Below are positions 33,585 through 45,156 of a stretch of DNA of 64,000 bases, in pieces. A model generated the notes under the pieces. The model did no database searches, was not told where the DNA came from, and was given only the letters and a program-made list of their open reading frames with translations. Each line of letters begins with the position of its first letter. Position 1 is the stretch's first letter. The position numbers and the translations under genes are program-made. Source of the DNA: Pseudomonas sp. TMP9 (GTDB lineage Bacteria > Pseudomonadota > Gammaproteobacteria > Pseudomonadales > Pseudomonadaceae); assembly GCF_037943105.1 (NCBI RefSeq), contig NZ_CP149803.1:1302001-1366000 (forward strand), given 5' to 3'.

Positions 33585-35498
33585 ATGACCCTGCTCAAGT
33601 TCACCGATATTTCCCTGGCCTACGGCGCAATGCCGCTGTTGGACAAGGTGTCTTGGCAGATTGCCCGTGGCGAGCGGGTGTGCATCATCGGCCGTAACGG
33701 TACGGGCAAGTCGAGCATGATGAAGCTGGTCAAGGGCGATCAGAAAGCGGATGACGGTGCTGTTTGGCGGGCGCCGGGCTTGAAGATTGGTGAGCTGCCG
33801 CAAGAGCTTCCGCTGGCGGACGATCGCACCGTGTTTGACGTGGTTGCTCAAGGCTTAGACGGTGTCGGTGAGCTCCTCGCGCAATACCACCACTTGGCGC
33901 AAAACTGCGTCACTGAAGATGACCTTAATAAACTGATGCACGTGCAGCAAGATCTCGAAGCCCGTGACGGCTGGCGCTTGCAGCAACTGGTCGACAGCAC
34001 CCTCAGCCGTTTACAGCTGCCGGCTGATAAAACCTTGGCTGAGCTGTCGGGCGGCTGGCGTCGCCGTGTGCTGCTGGCGCAGGCGCTGGTGTCAGAGCCG
34101 GATCTGTTGCTGCTCGATGAGCCGACTAACCACTTGGATATCGGCGCGATAGCTTGGCTGGAAGAAGCATTAACCGACTTTCAGGGCGCGGTGCTGTTTA
34201 TCACTCACGACCGTTCTTTCTTACAGAACCTGGCCACGCGCATCCTCGAGCTGGATCGCGGCGGCCTGATCGACTGGAATGGCGACTACGCCAGCTTCTT
34301 GGTGCACAAAGAGGCCACGCTGGCTGCCGAAGAAACGGCCAACGCGCTATTCGATAAGCGCCTGGCTCAAGAAGAAGTGTGGATTCGTCAGGGCATCAAA
34401 GCCCGCCGCACCCGTAACGAAGGCCGCGTGCGCGCCCTGAAAGCCTTGCGCGTGGAGCGCAGTGAGCGCCGTGAGCGCACGGGTAAAGCCAATATTTTGC
34501 TGGACACTGCGGATAAATCGGGCAAGCAGGTGATGGTGCTGGAAAATGTCAGCTTTGCGCATCCAGGTGGGCCGTTCCTGATCAAGGACTTCTCCATGGT
34601 GCTGCAGCGCGGCGACCGCATTGGTCTGCTCGGTGCAAACGGTACGGGTAAAACCACCTTGCTCAAGTTGATGCTGGGCGGCTTGCAGCCTACCAACGGC
34701 ACCGTTGCCGAAGGTACACGTATCGATGTGGCTTATTTTGACCAGTTGCGCCACCAGCTTGATTTGGAAAAGACCGTGATCGACAACGTCGCCGAAGGCC
34801 GCGACTTTATTGAGATCGACGGGCAAAACCGCCACGTGCTCAGCTATTTGGGTGACTTCCTGTTTAGCCCGCAGCGCGCTCGCACGCCAGTCAAGGCGCT
34901 TTCAGGGGGTGAGCGTGCGCGTCTCTTGCTGGCCAAGCTGTTCAGCAAGCCGGCTAACTTGTTGGTGCTGGATGAGCCGACCAACGACCTCGACGTGGAA
35001 ACCTTGGAATTGCTTGAGGAGGTTCTGCTGACCTTCCCTGGCACTGTGCTGATGGTCAGCCACGACCGGGCCTTCCTTGATAACGTGGTCACCAGCACAT
35101 TGGTCTTTGAAGGCGAAGGCAAGGTGTGTGAGTACGTTGGCGGCTATCAAGATTGGTTGCGTCAGGGTGGTTCGCCGCGCTTGCTCGGTGTAGGTGAAAG
35201 CAAAGCCGGCAAGGCTGAGCTAGCCTCTGCAGTGGTTCCGGCGCCAGTGGTAGCGGAGCCTGTTGAGGCTGCGGCCAGTAAGAAAAAGCTCAGTTATAAG
35301 TTGCAGCGTGAGCTGGAAGCTATTCCAGGGCAGATCGATGCGTTAGAAACCCAAGCGGCCAGCCTGCAAGCGCAGATTGGTTCGCCAAGTTTCTACCAGC
35401 AGCCCGCGGAAAAAACCGCTGAAGTGCTGGCGCAGTTGCAGGTTGTGCAACAGCAGCTGGAGCAGCTGATTGAGCGCTGGGCTGAATTAGAAGGCTAA
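33585..35498 (+). CDS. uup: ABC-F family ATPase (Uup-like)
   Basis: About 637 residues with two ATPase domains on one chain and no membrane segments. The Walker A motifs are GRNGTGKSS and GANGTGKTT; the ABC signatures are LSGGWRRRVLLAQ and LSGGERARLLLAK; the Walker B motifs are LLLLDEPTNHLD and LLVLDEPTNDLD. A charged linker lies between the domains and a coiled-coil tail of about 60 residues at the C-terminus, as in Uup. It works in the cytosol on ribosomes or DNA branch structures rather than in transport. The ATG at 33585 is preferred over an in-frame start at 33570. Confidence 0.92.
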   Translation: MTLLKFTDISLAYGAMPLLDKVSWQIARGERVCIIGRNGTGKSSMMKLVKGDQKADDGAVWRAPGLKIGELPQELPLADDRTVFDVVAQGLDGVGELLAQYHHLAQNCVTEDDLNKLMHVQQDLEARDGWRLQQLVDSTLSRLQLPADKTLAELSGGWRRRVLLAQALVSEPDLLLLDEPTNHLDIGAIAWLEEALTDFQGAVLFITHDRSFLQNLATRILELDRGGLIDWNGDYASFLVHKEATLAAEETANALFDKRLAQEEVWIRQGIKARRTRNEGRVRALKALRVERSERRERTGKANILLDTADKSGKQVMVLENVSFAHPGGPFLIKDFSMVLQRGDRIGLLGANGTGKTTLLKLMLGGLQPTNGTVAEGTRIDVAYFDQLRHQLDLEKTVIDNVAEGRDFIEIDGQNRHVLSYLGDFLFSPQRARTPVKALSGGERARLLLAKLFSKPANLLVLDEPTNDLDVETLELLEEVLLTFPGTVLMVSHDRAFLDNVVTSTLVFEGEGKVCEYVGGYQDWLRQGGSPRLLGVGESKAGKAELASAVVPAPVVAEPVEAAASKKKLSYKLQRELEAIPGQIDALETQAASLQAQIGSPSFYQQPAEKTAEVLAQLQVVQQQLEQLIERWAELEG

Positions 35499-35575
35499 AC
35501 CTAATACGCGTAAACGTTGCACTAACAATTAGCCTGACGGCTGCACAGTTTTTGATGCTTTTGGCGGAGACAGTC

Positions 35576-36262
35576 ATGGCTATCGAGTACCGCATCACTC
35601 TCGACGACGATCACCAGTTTAGCTACCGAATTGAACTGGATCGAGCGTATGAGGCAGACGCTGCGCAAAGTGCGCCGGCGTGGACGCGCCTTGAGTATCA
35701 ACAGTGCAGTAATTGCCCGCTGAGCAAAGACAACTTCACCCACTGTCCGGCAGCTGTCGATTTGCACCGGGTCATTGAGGATTTCCAAGGTCTGCCTGCG
35801 TTCAAGAAAGTGGCCGTCTGGGTGCGTACCCCGGAGCGTGAGTACAACAAGCAGGTTGGCTTGGAAGAAGGACTGCGCGCTTTACTCGGGGTGATTATGG
35901 CGACCAGTGCTTGCCCGGTGCTGGGTAAGCTCAAGCCCATGGCGCAGCATCATCTGCCGTTTGCTAATAGCCAAGAATTCATATTGCGCACGGTGTCGCT
36001 TTACCTCACTCAGCAGTATTTCAACTTGCGTGAAGGCCATGCGGCTGACTGGGAGTTAAAGGGGTTAGTGCAGATGTTCCAACAATTGCAGCTGGTCAAT
36101 CAGGCGTTTTGGCAGCGCATTCATGCCACGTGTGAGGGCGATTCTAACCTCAAGGCGTTTCTGACCTTCTTCTCCATGGCATCGAGCATGACCTACTCGT
36201 TGGAGACCCAACTGCAGAAGATCCGCCCGTTGGTCATGGGTTCGCGCGATGGCCACGAATAA
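35576..36262 (+). CDS. Conserved protein of unknown function with a Cys cluster
   Basis: About 228 residues, no signal peptide or membrane helix. Near residue 40 it has CSNCPLSKDNFTHCP, a C-x2-C-x9-C pattern that could bind zinc or an iron-sulfur cluster, and a second ASACPVLG site later. I recall similar proteins next to uup in pseudomonads but cannot name a function. GGCGGAG precedes the ATG at 35576. It converges on the universal stress protein gene. Confidence 0.8.
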   Translation: MAIEYRITLDDDHQFSYRIELDRAYEADAAQSAPAWTRLEYQQCSNCPLSKDNFTHCPAAVDLHRVIEDFQGLPAFKKVAVWVRTPEREYNKQVGLEEGLRALLGVIMATSACPVLGKLKPMAQHHLPFANSQEFILRTVSLYLTQQYFNLREGHAADWELKGLVQMFQQLQLVNQAFWQRIHATCEGDSNLKAFLTFFSMASSMTYSLETQLQKIRPLVMGSRDGHE

Positions 36263-36290
36263 CGCACGCGTGCCTGCATTGCGTTATTCG
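36256..36290. terminator. Hairpin between convergent genes
   Basis: A perfect 11-bp stem (CGAATAACGCA / TGCGTTATTCG) around a 13-base loop. It includes the stop codon of the upstream gene and could end transcripts from both sides, although no T-run follows directly. A second small stem (AAAGCT-AATC-AGCTTT, 36298-36313) followed by Ts lies just downstream. Confidence 0.55.
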
Positions 36291-36301
36291 CTGGCATAAA
36301 G

Positions 36302-36742
36302 CTAATCAGCTTTTTTCAGTCGCACGGCCAGCACATCGCTGGGCGCGCCATGCAATACATCGTTAGCGGTTGAGCCGAACAACAGAGCAAGGCCATGGCG
36401 GCCATGGCTGCCGACGATGATTAGGTCGCACTGCTGTTCTTCTGTAAGACGATGAATTTCTTGGCGCGGCTGACCGTAGGCCAAGTGGCAGCGATCGGCG
36501 CTAAGCTCAGGGTATTTAGCGGAGAATTTGTCCAATCGCTCGCGGGCTTGATCGAATTGCTGCTGTTGCAGCATCGATAAGTCCATCGGTACGTCGCCGC
36601 CAAAAGCCATAGCCATGGGCTCAACGACATGCACCACCGATAATTTAGCGCCACTACTTGTAGCCAGTGTCTGCGCGCGGTGCATCACCGGGTCGCATTC
36701 CTCAGTAAGATCGACAGCGACCAGAATGTGCTGGTAAGGCAT
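36302..36742 (-). CDS. Universal stress protein
   Basis: The 146-residue UspA-like cytosolic protein starts MPYQHILVAVDLTEEC, with the first-strand Asp. The C-terminal block VGSHGRHGLALLFGSTA is close to the G-x2-G-x9-G-S/T ATP-binding motif, so it may bind ATP. Homologues are induced by stress and stationary phase or low oxygen. The start at 36742 with GGAG upstream is certain; in-frame codons further upstream are a chance extension. Confidence 0.93.
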   Translation of the reverse strand: MPYQHILVAVDLTEECDPVMHRAQTLATSSGAKLSVVHVVEPMAMAFGGDVPMDLSMLQQQQFDQARERLDKFSAKYPELSADRCHLAYGQPRQEIHRLTEEQQCDLIIVGSHGRHGLALLFGSTANDVLHGAPSDVLAVRLKKAD

Positions 36743-36825
36743 GGTTGGCTCCTTGCGGGGTGGGGATGCTTTAAGTATGGCCTTCTTAAGTGCACATGAC
36801 AGGCTTTTGCCTGCGAGAAAATGAC

Positions 36826-37263
36826 ATGAATTTCTGGTTAATCTTTTTTCTTGTGGCCGTAGCGTTAAGCCCGCTGTCCTGGCTGGCTCCGTCGCGCCGA
36901 CAGCAACGGCAGATGGATGTGCGCTTGCATGCTCGGCGCCTGGGTGTGGCCATGCAGCTGTCACCCCAAGAATGGCCGTATTGGCTGCCGCTGGAGCCGC
37001 CATACTCGTGCCCGCAATATTATTGTGCTCGCCAGCCAGGGCAGGTGGATAGCTGGTGCTACTGGCAGTTAGAACCGGGCCAATGGGTGAATAAATGGCG
37101 CGAACCTTGTGCTGACCACGCTTTATTACTGCAGCTGCAGACTCTGCCAGCGGATGCGTTCAAGGTCGAGGCAACTGAGCAGATGCTATCTATGTGTTGG
37201 GGTGAGCGCGGTGCCAGTGCGGCGCTGGAGAAAATTGTCGATTTTCTGCAGGCCAGAGCCTGA
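36826..37263 (+). CDS. Small membrane-anchored protein of unknown function
   Basis: About 145 residues. The N-terminus is a single hydrophobic helix (FWLIFFLVAVALSPLSWLA) followed by a basic stretch (PSRRQQRQ), so the body probably faces the cytosol. Trp/Cys-rich segments (EWPYWLPLEPPYSCPQYYC, SWCYWQLEPGQW) are conspicuous. I do not recognise the family. The start at 36826 (MNFWL) is preferred to an in-frame ATG at 36790. It is divergent from the universal stress protein gene across 83 bp. Confidence 0.75.
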   Translation: MNFWLIFFLVAVALSPLSWLAPSRRQQRQMDVRLHARRLGVAMQLSPQEWPYWLPLEPPYSCPQYYCARQPGQVDSWCYWQLEPGQWVNKWREPCADHALLLQLQTLPADAFKVEATEQMLSMCWGERGASAALEKIVDFLQARA

Positions 37264-37267
37264 ATAC

Positions 37268-37295
37268 AAAAGCCCAGCGCCGGCACTGGGCTTGA
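37268..37295. terminator. Bidirectional terminator-like hairpin
   Basis: AAGCCCAG (37270-37277) pairs with CTGGGCTT (37286-37293), and the stem extends inward (CGCC/GGCA, one mismatch). It lies between two converging genes. Confidence 0.65.
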
Positions 37296-37310
37296 TTGCG
37301 CTGATGGTGG

Positions 37311-38129
37311 TTAAAGGCTTGTGGCTGCGTACTGAGCGGAAATTTGCTCAATGCCCTGGATGATTGTGTTGGAATACTTATTGACCAAGAAGGGCACGCT
37401 ATTTTCGTTGTAGTTAATCAACGAGTTTTCGATGTAACGCCATTTGGTGGCGACCCCAGCCCATGATTGCTTGAGTTGTGGGGTGTTTTGCGGGTCTTTT
37501 TCCAAGGCGCTCATCTTGCTGGCGAATTCGCTGACCAGCTCTTCCATCGGTCTTGCCTCGCCACCGCCCATAAAAGTGGCGCCCACTGAAGCGCTGCGTG
37601 ACGCGTAATCCACGGCGATTCCCTGCATCAGCAAGCTCTGCTCGCGGCTGCGCTGGGTCATTGCCGGGACGCTGTAACTGCCTTCTTGTTGGATTTTGCT
37701 GTACAGCTCTTGGCTTAAGACCAGCAGTTGCTGGTTGCGTGCGGCCAGATCAGCCACTGGTTGTAAGTCGGTATAGCCTTGGCTTTTCAGTGCGCTGACC
37801 AAATTGTTTAGGTCGATTTGATAACCTTTCCACTGCTGATCCAGTTGCGAGCGCAAGGCTTTCGCGCCTTCACCCGGCATCTCTGTCAGCGCAGCCAGAT
37901 GAATATTCACCTCAGTCAGCGACTCACTGATCATTCGTGAATAGCGCTGGTCGCCTTCCATGCCGTTAAACATGTAAAAGTCGCCCAAGGTTTTTTGCGC
38001 AGCGAGGCGAAGCTGGTGCAGTTTTAACAGGCTAACTGCGGCGTCTGCTGCGTAGGTTGTAGCGCTGAATAGGGGGAGGGTGAAGGCCAGTAGGGTACTA
38101 AAAACGATGGCAAGCATACGGCTCGACAT
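37311..38129 (-). CDS. Exported protein of unknown function
   Basis: The 272-residue precursor has a standard signal peptide (MLAIVFSTLLAFTLPLFSA, cleavage likely after TYA). The mature protein is predicted almost wholly helical, rich in Gln/Leu/Ser, without recognisable catalytic motifs; a helical-bundle sensor or chaperone would fit. I do not know its function. The ATG at 38129 has GGAG 7 bp upstream. It is divergent from fadB across a 477-bp gap. Confidence 0.8.
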   Translation of the reverse strand: MSSRMLAIVFSTLLAFTLPLFSATTYAADAAVSLLKLHQLRLAAQKTLGDFYMFNGMEGDQRYSRMISESLTEVNIHLAALTEMPGEGAKALRSQLDQQWKGYQIDLNNLVSALKSQGYTDLQPVADLAARNQQLLVLSQELYSKIQQEGSYSVPAMTQRSREQSLLMQGIAVDYASRSASVGATFMGGGEARPMEELVSEFASKMSALEKDPQNTPQLKQSWAGVATKWRYIENSLINYNENSVPFLVNKYSNTIIQGIEQISAQYAATSL

Positions 38130-38606
38130 GGACTAACTCCGTGTGCCCTTGAATGGGCTCTAATTGTTTTTTTTAGGGTTACGGACGGTCTGAAACAGTC
38201 GTATGAAACGACTGTACCTGTAGCTAAATCATTTTGCTAGGCTCGTGGCTGTACACGTGTTTATGGTCTGAGATGGCAGATTTTCGCTGTATCGCTGCAT
38301 ATGTCAGCTTGTTCGCAGCAGAGTAAACAGAGCTGTGAGGTGAGTTCGAACGTAATTTTTTGTACAGCATGACGAGCATTACTGGCTAATTGACAAGCCG
38401 AGGCTTTTCCTTGAAGGTGTGCGCACCCAAATCAAACGGGCGTATGAATTGAGCGATTGCCACAAGGCATCGCCTTCACAGCCCGATTATCGCGTCGGTG
38501 GGTGTGCCAGGCTAATTGGGGCTATTCTGAATCGGCTATGCCGTGGAGTAGCTTGCTGGTTGGCTCCGATGTGTACGTTCAGCTTCCATACCGTGGAGAT
38601 CAGTTG
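38130..38606. other. 477-bp leader region upstream of fadB
   Basis: No protein gene is supported. It contains an 8-bp palindrome (ACAGTCGT / ACGACTGT, 38195-38215) in which GAAAC occurs twice as a direct repeat (38192 and 38205). I found no canonical PsrA box (G/C-AAAC-N2-4-GTTT-G/C) close to fadB. The promoter was not identified with confidence. Confidence 0.5.
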
Positions 38607-40754
38607 ATGATTTACGAAGGTAAAGCCATCACGGTTAAGGCTCTTGAGAGCGGCATCGTCGAATTGAAATTCGACCTCAAGGGTGAATCCGTCAACAAGT
38701 TCAACCGTCTTACCCTCAATGAACTGCGTCAATCTGTCGATGCGATCAAGGCCGATGGTTCGATCAAAGGCGTGATTGTCACCAGTGGCAAAGACGTATT
38801 TATCGTCGGTGCAGACATCACTGAGTTCGTCGATAACTTTAAGTTGTCCGACGAAGAACTCGTGGCTGGTAATCTTGAAGCCAACAAAATCTTTAGTGAT
38901 TTTGAAGACCTTAATGTTCCAACCGTTGCCGCGATCAATGGCATCGCCTTGGGCGGTGGTTTTGAAATGTGCTTAGCCGCGGATTACCGCGTAATGGCTG
39001 ACGGCGCCAAAGTTGGCTTGCCAGAAGTCAAGCTGGGCATCTACCCAGGCTTTGGCGGTACTGTGCGTCTGCCGCGTGTTATCGGTACTGATAACGCCAT
39101 TGAGTGGATCGCCGGCGGTAAAGAGAACAAAGCAGCTGATGCCCTGAAAATGGGTGCAGTTGATGCTGTGGTTTCTGCTGACAAGCTGCACGCCGCTGCG
39201 CTTGACCTGATCAAGCGCGCCATTTCTGGCGAGTTAGACTTCAAGGCCAAGCGCCAGCCTAAGCTGGAGAAGCTTAAGCTCAACGCGATGGAACAGATGA
39301 TGTGCTTTGAAACCGCTAAAGGTTTTGTTGCAGGTCAGGCTGGTCCGAACTACCCGGCGCCTGTTGAAGCTATCAAGACCATCCAGAAAGCGGCCAACAT
39401 GGGGCGCGAGAAGGCACTGGAAATTGAAGCGGCTGGCTTCGTCAAGTTGGCTAAAACGCAAGTGGCTGCCAGCTTGATCGGCCTGTTCCTGAATGACCAG
39501 GATCTGAAGAAGAAATCTAAGCAGTACGACGACATCGCTAAAGACGTGAAACTGGCTGCCGTGCTCGGCGCTGGCATCATGGGCGGTGGCATCGCTTACC
39601 AGTCTGCCTCCAAAGGCACCCCAATCCTGATGAAGGATATCCGTGAAGAGGGTATCCAGATGGGCTTGGCTGAAGCGTCCAAGCTGTTAGGCGGTCTTGT
39701 TGCGAAAGGTCGTATGACCCCAGCGAAGATGGCTGAAGCGCTGACGGCCATTCGCCCGACTATGTCGTACGGCGATTTTGGCGCAGTTGATATTGTTGTT
39801 GAAGCTGTCGTTGAGAACCCTAAGGTTAAGCAGATCGTGCTGGCTGAAGTGGAAGGCATGGTGCGCGAAGACGCAATCCTGGCTTCTAACACCTCGACTA
39901 TTTCCATCAACTTGCTGGCTAAGGCCCTCAAGCGTCCGGAAAACTTCGTCGGCATGCACTTTTTTAACCCTGTGCACATGATGCCGCTGGTTGAAGTCAT
40001 CCGTGGTGAGAAGTCCAGCGAAGTGGCTGTCGCCACTACTGTGGCTTACGCCAAGAAGATGGGTAAGACCCCGGTTGTGGTTAACGATTGCCCAGGCTTC
40101 CTGGTCAACCGCGTACTGTTCCCGTACTTCGGTGGTTTCTCCAAGTTGCTTGAGCTGGGCGTTGACTTCGTCCGTATCGACAAAGTAATGGAGAAGTTTG
40201 GTTGGCCAATGGGCCCAGCCTACCTGTCTGATGTTGTTGGCATCGACACTGGCCATCATGGCCGTGACGTCATGGCAGAAGGCTTCCCGGACCGTATGGC
40301 CGTTGAAGGTCGCACGGCCGTCGACGTGATGTACGACGCTGATCGTCTGGGTCAGAAAAATGGCAAAGGTTTCTATGCCTATGAAACAGACAAGCGCGGC
40401 AAGCCGAAGAAAGTCATCGACCCAGTTGCTTATGAGTTGCTGAAATCCATCGTCAGCGAGCAGCGTGAAGTGACTGATGAAGACATCGTAAATTTCATGA
40501 TGATCCCGCTGTGCATGGAAACTGTTCGTTGCTTGGAAGATGGCATCGTTGATACCGCTGCTGAGGCCGATATGGGTCTTATCTACGGCATTGGCTTCCC
40601 GCCCTTCCGCGGTGGTGCACTGCGTTACATCGATACCGTCGGTGTGGCCGAGTTCGTTGCCCTAGCCGACAAATATGCCGAGCTGGGCGCGCTGTACACC
40701 CCGACTGCCAAGCTTCGCGAAATGGCTGCTAACGGCCAGAAGTTTTTCGGTTAA
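38607..40754 (+). CDS. fadB: Fatty acid oxidation complex, alpha subunit
   Basis: The 715-residue multifunctional enzyme joins an N-terminal enoyl-CoA hydratase/isomerase domain (about 1-190) to a 3-hydroxyacyl-CoA dehydrogenase domain (about 310-620). Catalytic Glu120 (ALGGGFE) and Glu140 ([10 protein letters not shown]) are in place; [13 protein letters not shown] is the NAD-binding loop and [15 protein letters not shown] holds the dehydrogenase His. The ATG at 38607 (GGAG upstream) gives the usual length of the pseudomonad FaoA protein. It forms the beta-oxidation complex with FadA, encoded 30 bp downstream. Confidence 0.96.
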   Translation: MIYEGKAITVKALESGIVELKFDLKGESVNKFNRLTLNELRQSVDAIKADGSIKGVIVTSGKDVFIVGADITEFVDNFKLSDEELVAGNLEANKIFSDFEDLNVPTVAAINGIALGGGFEMCLAADYRVMADGAKVGLPEVKLGIYPGFGGTVRLPRVIGTDNAIEWIAGGKENKAADALKMGAVDAVVSADKLHAAALDLIKRAISGELDFKAKRQPKLEKLKLNAMEQMMCFETAKGFVAGQAGPNYPAPVEAIKTIQKAANMGREKALEIEAAGFVKLAKTQVAASLIGLFLNDQDLKKKSKQYDDIAKDVKLAAVLGAGIMGGGIAYQSASKGTPILMKDIREEGIQMGLAEASKLLGGLVAKGRMTPAKMAEALTAIRPTMSYGDFGAVDIVVEAVVENPKVKQIVLAEVEGMVREDAILASNTSTISINLLAKALKRPENFVGMHFFNPVHMMPLVEVIRGEKSSEVAVATTVAYAKKMGKTPVVVNDCPGFLVNRVLFPYFGGFSKLLELGVDFVRIDKVMEKFGWPMGPAYLSDVVGIDTGHHGRDVMAEGFPDRMAVEGRTAVDVMYDADRLGQKNGKGFYAYETDKRGKPKKVIDPVAYELLKSIVSEQREVTDEDIVNFMMIPLCMETVRCLEDGIVDTAAEADMGLIYGIGFPPFRGGALRYIDTVGVAEFVALADKYAELGALYTPTAKLREMAANGQKFFG

Positions 40755-40769
40755 TCGCGGACAGACTAG

Positions 40770-41960
<1,191 letters not shown>

Positions 41961-41982
41961 GCATTACAGCGTAAAGAGTCGG

Positions 41983-42013
41983 AAAACCGGGGCCTAGCGC
42001 CCCGGTTTTTATT
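41983..42013 (+). terminator. Rho-independent terminator of fadBA
   Basis: An 11-bp stem (AAAACCGGGGC / GCCCCGGTTTT) with a CTAGC loop and a following TATTT tract. Confidence 0.93.
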
Positions 42014-42115
42014 TATGGCCTGCAATTGGCGGCAACCACCTTATGGATCGTCGTCCTGCAACGTGAAAATTTCAGCCGAAGTTTTGTCGGTAGAAAATCT
42101 TCAAGGAATGCTTTC

Positions 42116-42352
42116 ATGCCGTTACAGCCTGGTCTCTATCGTCATTACAAAGGCCCAGAATACCGAGTGGTTGGCGTCGCCAAGCACTCCGAAACAGAGC
42201 AAGAACTTGTGGTCTACCAGGCGCTTTATGGTGAGTTTGGCCTGTGGGTACGGCCACTGGAGATGTTCTGCGAGCATGTTGTGGTGGAAGGTGAGACGGT
42301 TCCACGCTTTGCTCTGGTCCAAGCTGAAACCGCACTGTTCACCAAGCCTTGA
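42116..42352 (+). CDS. DUF1653 family protein
   Basis: The 78-residue cytosolic protein matches DUF1653: it starts PGLYRHYKGPEYRVVGVAKH, has an ELVVYQALYG segment and ends with WVRPLEMFCEHV. Structure-based suggestions exist for a small beta-barrel; function unknown. The ATG at 42116 has AAGGA 6 bp upstream; longer in-frame versions start in the fadA terminator region and are unlikely. It precedes topA but has its own gap of 124 bp. Confidence 0.85.
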   Translation: MPLQPGLYRHYKGPEYRVVGVAKHSETEQELVVYQALYGEFGLWVRPLEMFCEHVVVEGETVPRFALVQAETALFTKP

Positions 42353-42376
42353 GCTGATACCGGGCTATTGCTGCGC

Positions 42377-42404
42377 TTGACCTCAGCCGGACCACCACTA
42401 TATA
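42377..42404 (+). promoter_or_regulatory. Sigma-70 promoter of topA
   Basis: TTGACC at 42377-42382, 16-bp spacer, TATATA at 42399-42404. The tract TATATATA allows 16-18 bp spacing. It lies about 75 bp before the topA start. Confidence 0.7.
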
Positions 42405-42476
42405 TAGCGGTGCCGCGCTAGCAGGCTGCTCAGCGCCTCCCGCATTTATTTACCGAATTCAGGAATTTTCCAATCC

Positions 42477-45086
42477 ATGGGCAAATCGCTGGTCATCGTG
42501 GAATCCCCGGCCAAGGCCAAGACCATCAACAAGTACTTGGGCAACGAGTACGTGGTGAAGTCGAGCATCGGCCACATCCGTGACCTACCCACCAGTGGCT
42601 CGGCGAGCACCGCCAAAGAGCCGGTTAAGCGTGGGAAAGCTGCAGCGGGTGAAGTACCGGCGCTGTCGCCCAAGGAAAAAGCCAAGCGTCAGCTGTTCGC
42701 ACGCATGGGGGTTGATCCCGAACACGGCTGGAAAGCTAAATACGAGATCCTTCCGGGCAAAGAGAAGGTGGTCGAGGAATTGCGCCGTTTGGCCAAGGAT
42801 GCTGACACCATCTACCTCGCAACCGACTTGGATCGCGAGGGGGAAGCCATTGCCTGGCACCTGCGCGAATCCATCGGTGGCGATGACAGCCGCTATAAGC
42901 GCGTGGTGTTCAACGAGATCACCAAGAAAGCCATCCAAGAAGCGTTCTCCAAGCCAGGTGAGTTGGATATCAACCGGGTTAACGCCCAGCAGGCGCGACG
43001 TTTTCTGGATCGCGTTGTGGGTTACATGGTTTCCCCGCTGCTATGGGCCAAAATCGCCCGTGGCTTGTCTGCCGGCCGCGTGCAATCGGTAGCGGTAAAG
43101 CTGGTGGTCGAGCGTGAGAAAGAAATTCGCGCCTTTGTCCCCGAAGAATACTGGGAAGTGCACGCCGACCTGGGCACCACCAAAGGCGCTAATGTGCGGT
43201 TTGAAGTGGCACGCGAGAGTGGCAGCGCTTTTAAGCCGCTGAACGAAGCGCAGGCCATGGCTGCTTTGACCACGCTCAAGGCGTCCAGCTATAGCATCAG
43301 CAAGCGCGAAGACAAACCGACCAGCAGCAAGCCGTCAGCACCCTTTATTACTTCGACCCTGCAGCAGGCCGCCAGTAACCGCCTGGGCTTTGGGGTGAAG
43401 AAGACCATGATGATGGCTCAGCGTCTCTATGAGGCTGGCTACATCACTTACATGCGTACCGACTCCACCCATCTATCAGTTGATGCCGTAAGTATGGCGC
43501 GCGACTTTATTGAGGCTGAGTTCGGCAAGAAGTACTTGCCTGCCAACCCAATCGCCTACAGCAGCAAAGAAGGTGCTCAGGAGGCGCACGAAGCCATCCG
43601 TCCTTCCGACGTCAATCTCAAGCCTACGCAGCTGTCGGGTATGGAGCGCGACGCAGAGCGCTTGTATGAGCTGATCTGGCGCCAATTTGTGGCTTGCCAG
43701 ATGCCGCCTGCCGAATACCTGTCGACCACCGTAACCGTGACTGCAGCGCAGTTCGAACTGCGGGCCAAGGGCCGTATTCTCAAATTTGACGGTTATACCC
43801 GGGCATTGCCGCAAATGAGCAAGCCGGGTGACGACGATGTACTGCCAGATATGGGGCAGGGTGAAGCCCTCAAGCTGATCAAGCTCGACCCGAGTCAGCA
43901 CTTCACCAAGCCGCCAGCGCGTTACTCAGAAGCCAGTTTGGTTAAAGAGATGGAGAAGCGAGGCATTGGCCGTCCGTCCACGTATGCGGCCATCATCGGC
44001 ACCATTCAGGACCGCGGTTACGTAGCGCTGCATAACCGCCGCTTCTATTCAGAAAAGATGGGCGATATCGTCACTGAGCGCCTATCCGAGAGCTTTGCCA
44101 ACCTGATGGACTACGGCTTTACCGCCGGTATGGAAGAGCACTTGGACGATGTGGCTCACGGTGAGCGTGAGTGGAAGCATGTACTCGACGACTTCTACAG
44201 CGATTTCAAAAAGAAGCTTGAAGTGGCGGGCGACAGTGACGGTGGTATGCGTGCTAATACGCCGACGCTGACCGATATTGCATGCCGTGATTGCGGCCGG
44301 CCCATGACCATTCGCACGGCCTCCACAGGCGTATTCCTTGGTTGCTCCGGTTACGCCTTGCCGCCTAAAGAGCGTTGCAAAGCCACTGTGAATTTGGTGC
44401 CGGGCGATGAAATTGCTGCCGACGATGAAGGTGAGTCTGAGTCGCGCGTGCTGCTCGGCAAGCATCGCTGCCCGATCTGTGCGACAGCGATGGACGCTTA
44501 CCTGCTCGATGAAACCCGCAAGCTACATATCTGCGGCAATAATCCGGACTGTTCCGGTTATGAGATAGAGCAGGGTCAGTACCGTATTAAGGGGTACGAA
44601 GGTCCAAGCCTGGATTGCGACAAGTGCGGCAGTCAGATGCAGCTGAAAACGGGCCGTTTCGGCAAGTTTTTTGGCTGTACCAACAGCGAGTGCAAAAACA
44701 CCCGAAAACTGCTGAAAAGCGGTGAGGCGGCGCCGCCGAAGATGGACCCGGTGAAAATGCCTGAGCTCAAATGCGAGAAGGTCAACGATACCTATATCTT
44801 GCGTGATGGCGCCTCTGGCCTATTTCTGGCGGCCAGTCAGTTTCCCAAAAACCGTGAAACCCGCGCTCCATTGGTATTGGAAATAGTCCCTCATCGCGAA
44901 GAGATTGATCCTAAGTATCACTTCCTTTGCGATGCTCCAAAGAAAGACCCTCAAGGTCGCGCTGCGGTGATTCGTTACAGCCGCAAGACCAAAGAGCAGT
45001 ATGTGCAGACCGAGGTCGACGGTAAGCCGACGGGTTGGCGAGCATTCTTCGAGGGTGGCAAGTGGAAGGTCGAAGATAAGAGTTGA
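42477..45086 (+). CDS. topA: DNA topoisomerase I
   Basis: The 869-residue type IA enzyme relaxes negative supercoils. The N-terminal Toprim domain ([18 protein letters not shown], and later [14 protein letters not shown]) is followed by the catalytic region with the active-site Tyr in [14 protein letters not shown]. Three C-terminal zinc-binding modules are visible (CRDCGRP...GCSGY...C; CPICATA...CGNNPDC; CDKCGSQ...GCTNSEC), then a basic tail. Length is typical for Pseudomonas. A good promoter and a hairpin after the stop suggest a single-gene transcript. Confidence 0.97.
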   Translation: MGKSLVIVESPAKAKTINKYLGNEYVVKSSIGHIRDLPTSGSASTAKEPVKRGKAAAGEVPALSPKEKAKRQLFARMGVDPEHGWKAKYEILPGKEKVVEELRRLAKDADTIYLATDLDREGEAIAWHLRESIGGDDSRYKRVVFNEITKKAIQEAFSKPGELDINRVNAQQARRFLDRVVGYMVSPLLWAKIARGLSAGRVQSVAVKLVVEREKEIRAFVPEEYWEVHADLGTTKGANVRFEVARESGSAFKPLNEAQAMAALTTLKASSYSISKREDKPTSSKPSAPFITSTLQQAASNRLGFGVKKTMMMAQRLYEAGYITYMRTDSTHLSVDAVSMARDFIEAEFGKKYLPANPIAYSSKEGAQEAHEAIRPSDVNLKPTQLSGMERDAERLYELIWRQFVACQMPPAEYLSTTVTVTAAQFELRAKGRILKFDGYTRALPQMSKPGDDDVLPDMGQGEALKLIKLDPSQHFTKPPARYSEASLVKEMEKRGIGRPSTYAAIIGTIQDRGYVALHNRRFYSEKMGDIVTERLSESFANLMDYGFTAGMEEHLDDVAHGEREWKHVLDDFYSDFKKKLEVAGDSDGGMRANTPTLTDIACRDCGRPMTIRTASTGVFLGCSGYALPPKERCKATVNLVPGDEIAADDEGESESRVLLGKHRCPICATAMDAYLLDETRKLHICGNNPDCSGYEIEQGQYRIKGYEGPSLDCDKCGSQMQLKTGRFGKFFGCTNSECKNTRKLLKSGEAAPPKMDPVKMPELKCEKVNDTYILRDGASGLFLAASQFPKNRETRAPLVLEIVPHREEIDPKYHFLCDAPKKDPQGRAAVIRYSRKTKEQYVQTEVDGKPTGWRAFFEGGKWKVEDKS

Positions 45087-45098
45087 TTCAGCGTGCTA

Positions 45099-45120
45099 CT
45101 CGCCTGCTCTGGCAGGCGAG
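45099..45120 (+). terminator. Hairpin after topA
   Basis: A perfect 9-bp stem (CTCGCCTGC / GCAGGCGAG) with a TCTG loop, followed by the short CCTTT; probable terminator. Confidence 0.65.
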
Positions 45121-45156
45121 CCTTTGCTTATCTGAGTGTTAATCGAGGGCGCCATA

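Noticed and set aside
38419..38606. Short open frames in the fadB leader, including an extended fadB start at 38457
   Set aside because: The known protein length and ribosome site place the fadB start at 38607; the short frames have no supporting signal.
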